A stretch of 7,654 bases of DNA from CAYJII01 sp964370225 (GTDB lineage Bacteria > Bacillota > Clostridia > Oscillospirales > Ruminococcaceae). How positions within the stretch are numbered: the first letter of the stretch is position 1; every line of letters starts with the position of its first letter. The translations under genes were made by a program, and so were the position numbers. The DNA lies in assembly GCA_964370225.1 (NCBI GenBank), contig CAYJII010000061.1, positions 1 through 7,654 of the forward strand. Direction: 5' to 3'. This document shows positions 5,243 to 7,654 of the stretch, piece after piece. The notes under the pieces are model-generated. The model saw nothing but the letters and a program-made list of their open reading frames with translations, was not told where the DNA came from and did no database searches.

Positions 5243-7504
5243 ATGCAAAAAAAGATTGAACTAATATTATGCAAAGAAATTAACAAAGCAACAAATCAAG
5301 AAATATACATCGCTTTATTAAAGTATATTAAAGCAGAAGCAGCTGAGAAAAAATCCACGCTGGATGGTAGAAAACTTTACTATTTCTCAAGTGAATTTTT
5401 AATCGGAAAACTACTCTCAAACAACCTTATTAACATGCATATTTATGATGAAGTTTCGGCTCTCTTAGCAGAAAACGGAAAATCTCTTGCAGAAATTGAG
5501 GACTGTGAAGCAGAACCTTCACTAGGTAACGGTGGTCTAGGGCGCCTTGCTGCTTGCTTTTTAGACTCAATTGCAAATCTAGATTTAAATGGTGATGGGG
5601 TAGGGCTAAGCTATCATTTTGGATTATTTAAGCAAGTGTTCAAGGATAATATCCAAAATGAAGCACCTGATACTTGGATTGAGGATGATAGCATTTTAAC
5701 CCCAACTGACTTCACTTGCGAAGTTGATTTTAATGGCCTAAAGCTTAAGGCTAAAATGTATGATATCGATGTACTAGGGAGCGACAAAATCCCCAACAAA
5801 CTGCATTTATTTGACGTTGATACCGTTGATGAAAGCATTGTCCATGACGGAATTACATTTGATAAAACAGATATAGCAAAGAACATCACGCTATTTTTAT
5901 ATCCCGATGATAGTGACAGAAATGGGCATCTTTTGCGAATATACCAACAATACTTTATGGTAAGTTGTGGCGCTCGACTAATATTAAAAGAGCTCGAGGA
6001 AAAAGGACAGGATTTCAAAGAGATATCTAAATATGTTGCCATTCAAATAAATGATACTCACCCTTCTATGGTTATCCCTGAAATGATAAGGTTGCTAGTA
6101 GAAAAGGGCATGACTATGGATGAAGCAGCAGAAGAAGTCGCAAAGACTTGCGCTTACACCAACCACACTATTTTAGCTGAGGCGCTCGAAAAATGGCCAT
6201 GCGATTATATTAAAGAGGTAGCACCTGCAATTTTCCCGATTATTGAGTTTCTCGATGAAAAGGCAGCAAAAAAATATCCTGATAAGGATTTACGCATAAT
6301 AGATGATAACAACCTAATTCACATGGCACGTATGGATATACATTATTCTTACAGTGTAAATGGTGTAGCATTTTTGCACTCCGAGATACTAAAAAATGAG
6401 GAGTTATCACAATTTTATAAAATCTATCCACAAAAGTTTAATAACAAAACTAATGGTATCACTTTCAGAAGATGGCTAAAACATTGTAATAAGCCACTGG
6501 CTCGTTGGATTAGCCAAAATATTGGCGAGGAAGAAGCAAAGCTTATTTATTCCACTAATCCTGAACTACTCGCAAAGCTTCTGCCACTAGCTGATGATGA
6601 AAAAGCTCAAAATGAGATGCTAGAAATAAAAATGCAAAACAAACTTGCATTAAAAGAGTATTTACTGAAAAAGGAGAATATTGAAATCGATGAAAACTCA
6701 ATATTTGATATTCAAATCAAGCGTTTACATGAGTATAAGCGACAACAAATGAACTTTTTATATCTAGTTAATAAGTACATGGAAATCAAAGCTGGTAAAC
6801 TCCCTAAAACGCCAATAACAGCAATTTTTGGAGCAAAAGCAGCACCGGCTTACACAATCGCCAAAGATATAATTCATGCAATCCTCTGCTTACAAGAATT
6901 AATTTTAAGCGATGTCGAAGTATCAAAGCATCTTAAAGTTATTATGGTAGAAAACTATAACGTATCTGCCGCAGAGAAATTAATCCCTGCGTGTGATGTG
7001 TCCGAACAAATTTCACTTGCTTCAAAAGAAGCATCTGGCACTGGTAACATGAAGTTTATGTTGAATGGTGCTGTAACTTTGGGGACAATGGACGGTGCAA
7101 ATGTAGAAATTGCCGAGCTTGTAGGCGAAGATAATATTTATATTTTCGGCAAATCAAGCGATGAGATTATCAAACTCTATAAAGAAAGCAGCTATAAATC
7201 TAAGGAATATTACATCAATGATGAGCGCATTAGAACGCTAGTTAGCTTCATCATTTCGCCCGAAATGTTAAAACTTGGTAATGTAGAGATGCTATTAAGA
7301 CTACATGCGGAAATAATTAAAAAAGATTGGTTCATGACACTTATCGATTTGAATGAATATATCAAAGTTAAAGAAGAATGCTTTGAAGGTTATGAAAACA
7401 AAAAAGCTTGGGCGAAAAAAATGATAATAAATATCGCCAAAACTGGATTTTTCTCTTCAGACAGAACAATTAAACAGTATAATGATGACATTTGGAAAAT
7501 ATAA
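5243..7504 (+). CDS. glgP: Alpha-glucan (glycogen/maltodextrin) phosphorylase, GT35
   Basis: A PLP-dependent cytoplasmic enzyme that releases glucose-1-phosphate from the non-reducing ends of glycogen or maltodextrins. Signatures in order: LYYFSSEFLIGKLLSNNL near residue 46, EPSLGNGGLGRLAACF (91-106), QINDTHPSM (268-276), YTNHTILAEALEKW, FNNKTNGITFRRWL, KRLHEYKRQ (493-501) and EASGTGNMKFMLNGAVTLGT, in which K604 is the PLP Schiff-base lysine. It has 753 residues against roughly 800 in E. coli MalP/GlgP. The shortening is at the N-terminus and in the section after LFKQVF (about residues 135-190), where the larger enzymes carry a longer segment, and resembles the compact type I know from Clostridia. 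No extended N-terminus for phosphorylation or AMP control is present. AGGAGA 6 bases before ATG 5243 sets the start. With malQ it completes maltodextrin or glycogen breakdown. Whether glycogen or maltodextrin is preferred cannot be told (malP is an alternative name). Confidence 0.96.
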   Translation: MQKKIELILCKEINKATNQEIYIALLKYIKAEAAEKKSTLDGRKLYYFSSEFLIGKLLSNNLINMHIYDEVSALLAENGKSLAEIEDCEAEPSLGNGGLGRLAACFLDSIANLDLNGDGVGLSYHFGLFKQVFKDNIQNEAPDTWIEDDSILTPTDFTCEVDFNGLKLKAKMYDIDVLGSDKIPNKLHLFDVDTVDESIVHDGITFDKTDIAKNITLFLYPDDSDRNGHLLRIYQQYFMVSCGARLILKELEEKGQDFKEISKYVAIQINDTHPSMVIPEMIRLLVEKGMTMDEAAEEVAKTCAYTNHTILAEALEKWPCDYIKEVAPAIFPIIEFLDEKAAKKYPDKDLRIIDDNNLIHMARMDIHYSYSVNGVAFLHSEILKNEELSQFYKIYPQKFNNKTNGITFRRWLKHCNKPLARWISQNIGEEEAKLIYSTNPELLAKLLPLADDEKAQNEMLEIKMQNKLALKEYLLKKENIEIDENSIFDIQIKRLHEYKRQQMNFLYLVNKYMEIKAGKLPKTPITAIFGAKAAPAYTIAKDIIHAILCLQELILSDVEVSKHLKVIMVENYNVSAAEKLIPACDVSEQISLASKEASGTGNMKFMLNGAVTLGTMDGANVEIAELVGEDNIYIFGKSSDEIIKLYKESSYKSKEYYINDERIRTLVSFIISPEMLKLGNVEMLLRLHAEIIKKDWFMTLIDLNEYIKVKEECFEGYENKKAWAKKMIINIAKTGFFSSDRTIKQYNDDIWKI

Positions 7505-7518
7505 TATTACACTCAATA

Positions 7519-7553
7519 ATTGTCATGTGTGGCATCCTTGCCCACATGACAAT
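7519..7553 (+). terminator. Hairpin after glgP (probable operon end)
   Basis: ATTGTCATGTG (7519-7529) pairs exactly with CACATGACAAT (7543-7553). After a bulged T, GGC (7531-7533) also pairs with GCC (7540-7542) around a 6-base loop. It starts 14 bases after the glgP stop. The stem is strong, but the following bases are A-rich rather than T-rich, so it may be a transcript-stabilising or Rho-assisted end rather than a classical intrinsic terminator. Confidence 0.55.
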
Positions 7554-7598
7554 AAAATAAATGCTATGCCCCGTGTCTGGTAAATAGGGAGAGAAATT

Positions 7599-7654
7599 AT
7601 GAAGAAATTAAACAAAAAAATGATACTAATTATTGGACTGATAATCATTATTAT
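7599..7654 (+). CDS. Start of a membrane or secreted protein (3' partial)
   Basis: Only 18 codons are visible: MKKLNKKMILIIGLIIII, a lysine-rich start followed by an uninterrupted hydrophobic run, as in a signal peptide or a first membrane segment. AGGGAGAG at 7586-7593 is a good ribosome binding site about 6 bases before ATG 7599. The frame is open to the window edge. Function cannot be assigned. A lipoprotein, a sensor kinase or a transport component would all begin this way. It lies 94 bases after glgP and beyond the hairpin, so it may be a separate transcription unit, though no clear promoter is seen between. Confidence 0.6.
   Translation, partial: MKKLNKKMILIIGLIIII

Noticed and set aside
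3490..7553. The shared core AATTGTCAT in the hairpins after deoC and after glgP
   Set aside because: The match is only nine bases and the arms are in swapped order in the two hairpins. Without more copies it is best taken as coincidence.

Overview
The window is AT-rich, with every recognisable gene on the + strand and strong AGGAGG-type ribosome binding sites. Together with the compact GlgP type, the short DeoC and the paired NarL/LuxR-type regulators, this suggests an anaerobic Firmicute (Clostridia, possibly Lachnospiraceae-like). The taxon is inferred from gene style, not from a marker gene.

Layout. Bases 1-461 hold the 3' part of a response regulator (receiver plus LuxR-type helix-turn-helix) that runs in from upstream. 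At 515-1144 follows a second, complete regulator of the same architecture whose receiver has lost the conserved lysine. At 1145-1274 there is a perfect 26-bp hairpin/palindrome, then a near-consensus extended -10 promoter whose -35 touches that palindrome, then a leader with an imperfect inverted repeat. This drives a two-gene operon: a xylulokinase-like FGGY sugar kinase (1275-2768) and deoC, deoxyribose-phosphate aldolase (2784-3470), closed by a textbook intrinsic terminator. A non-coding gap of about 260 bases (3471-3732) holds the terminator and a probable promoter. The second operon follows: malQ, 4-alpha-glucanotransferase (3733-5205), and glgP, alpha-glucan phosphorylase (5243-7504), with a hairpin after it. 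The last 56 bases start another gene with a hydrophobic N-terminus.

How they work together. MalQ and GlgP form the usual cytoplasmic maltodextrin/glycogen module: MalQ remodels short glucans into longer ones and GlgP phosphorolyses them to glucose-1-phosphate. The kinase and DeoC look like a small catabolic module: phosphorylate a pentose-like sugar, then split a sugar phosphate into glyceraldehyde-3-phosphate and an aldehyde. The kinase's true substrate is open. The regulators lie directly upstream of the kinase promoter and may or may not control it.

The window is mostly ordinary central carbohydrate metabolism. The points most worth a second look are the degenerate receiver, the palindrome abutting the kinase promoter, the leader inverted repeat, and the FGGY kinase-DeoC pairing with unusual pocket residues. 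No mobile element, CRISPR array, tRNA or rRNA was seen.
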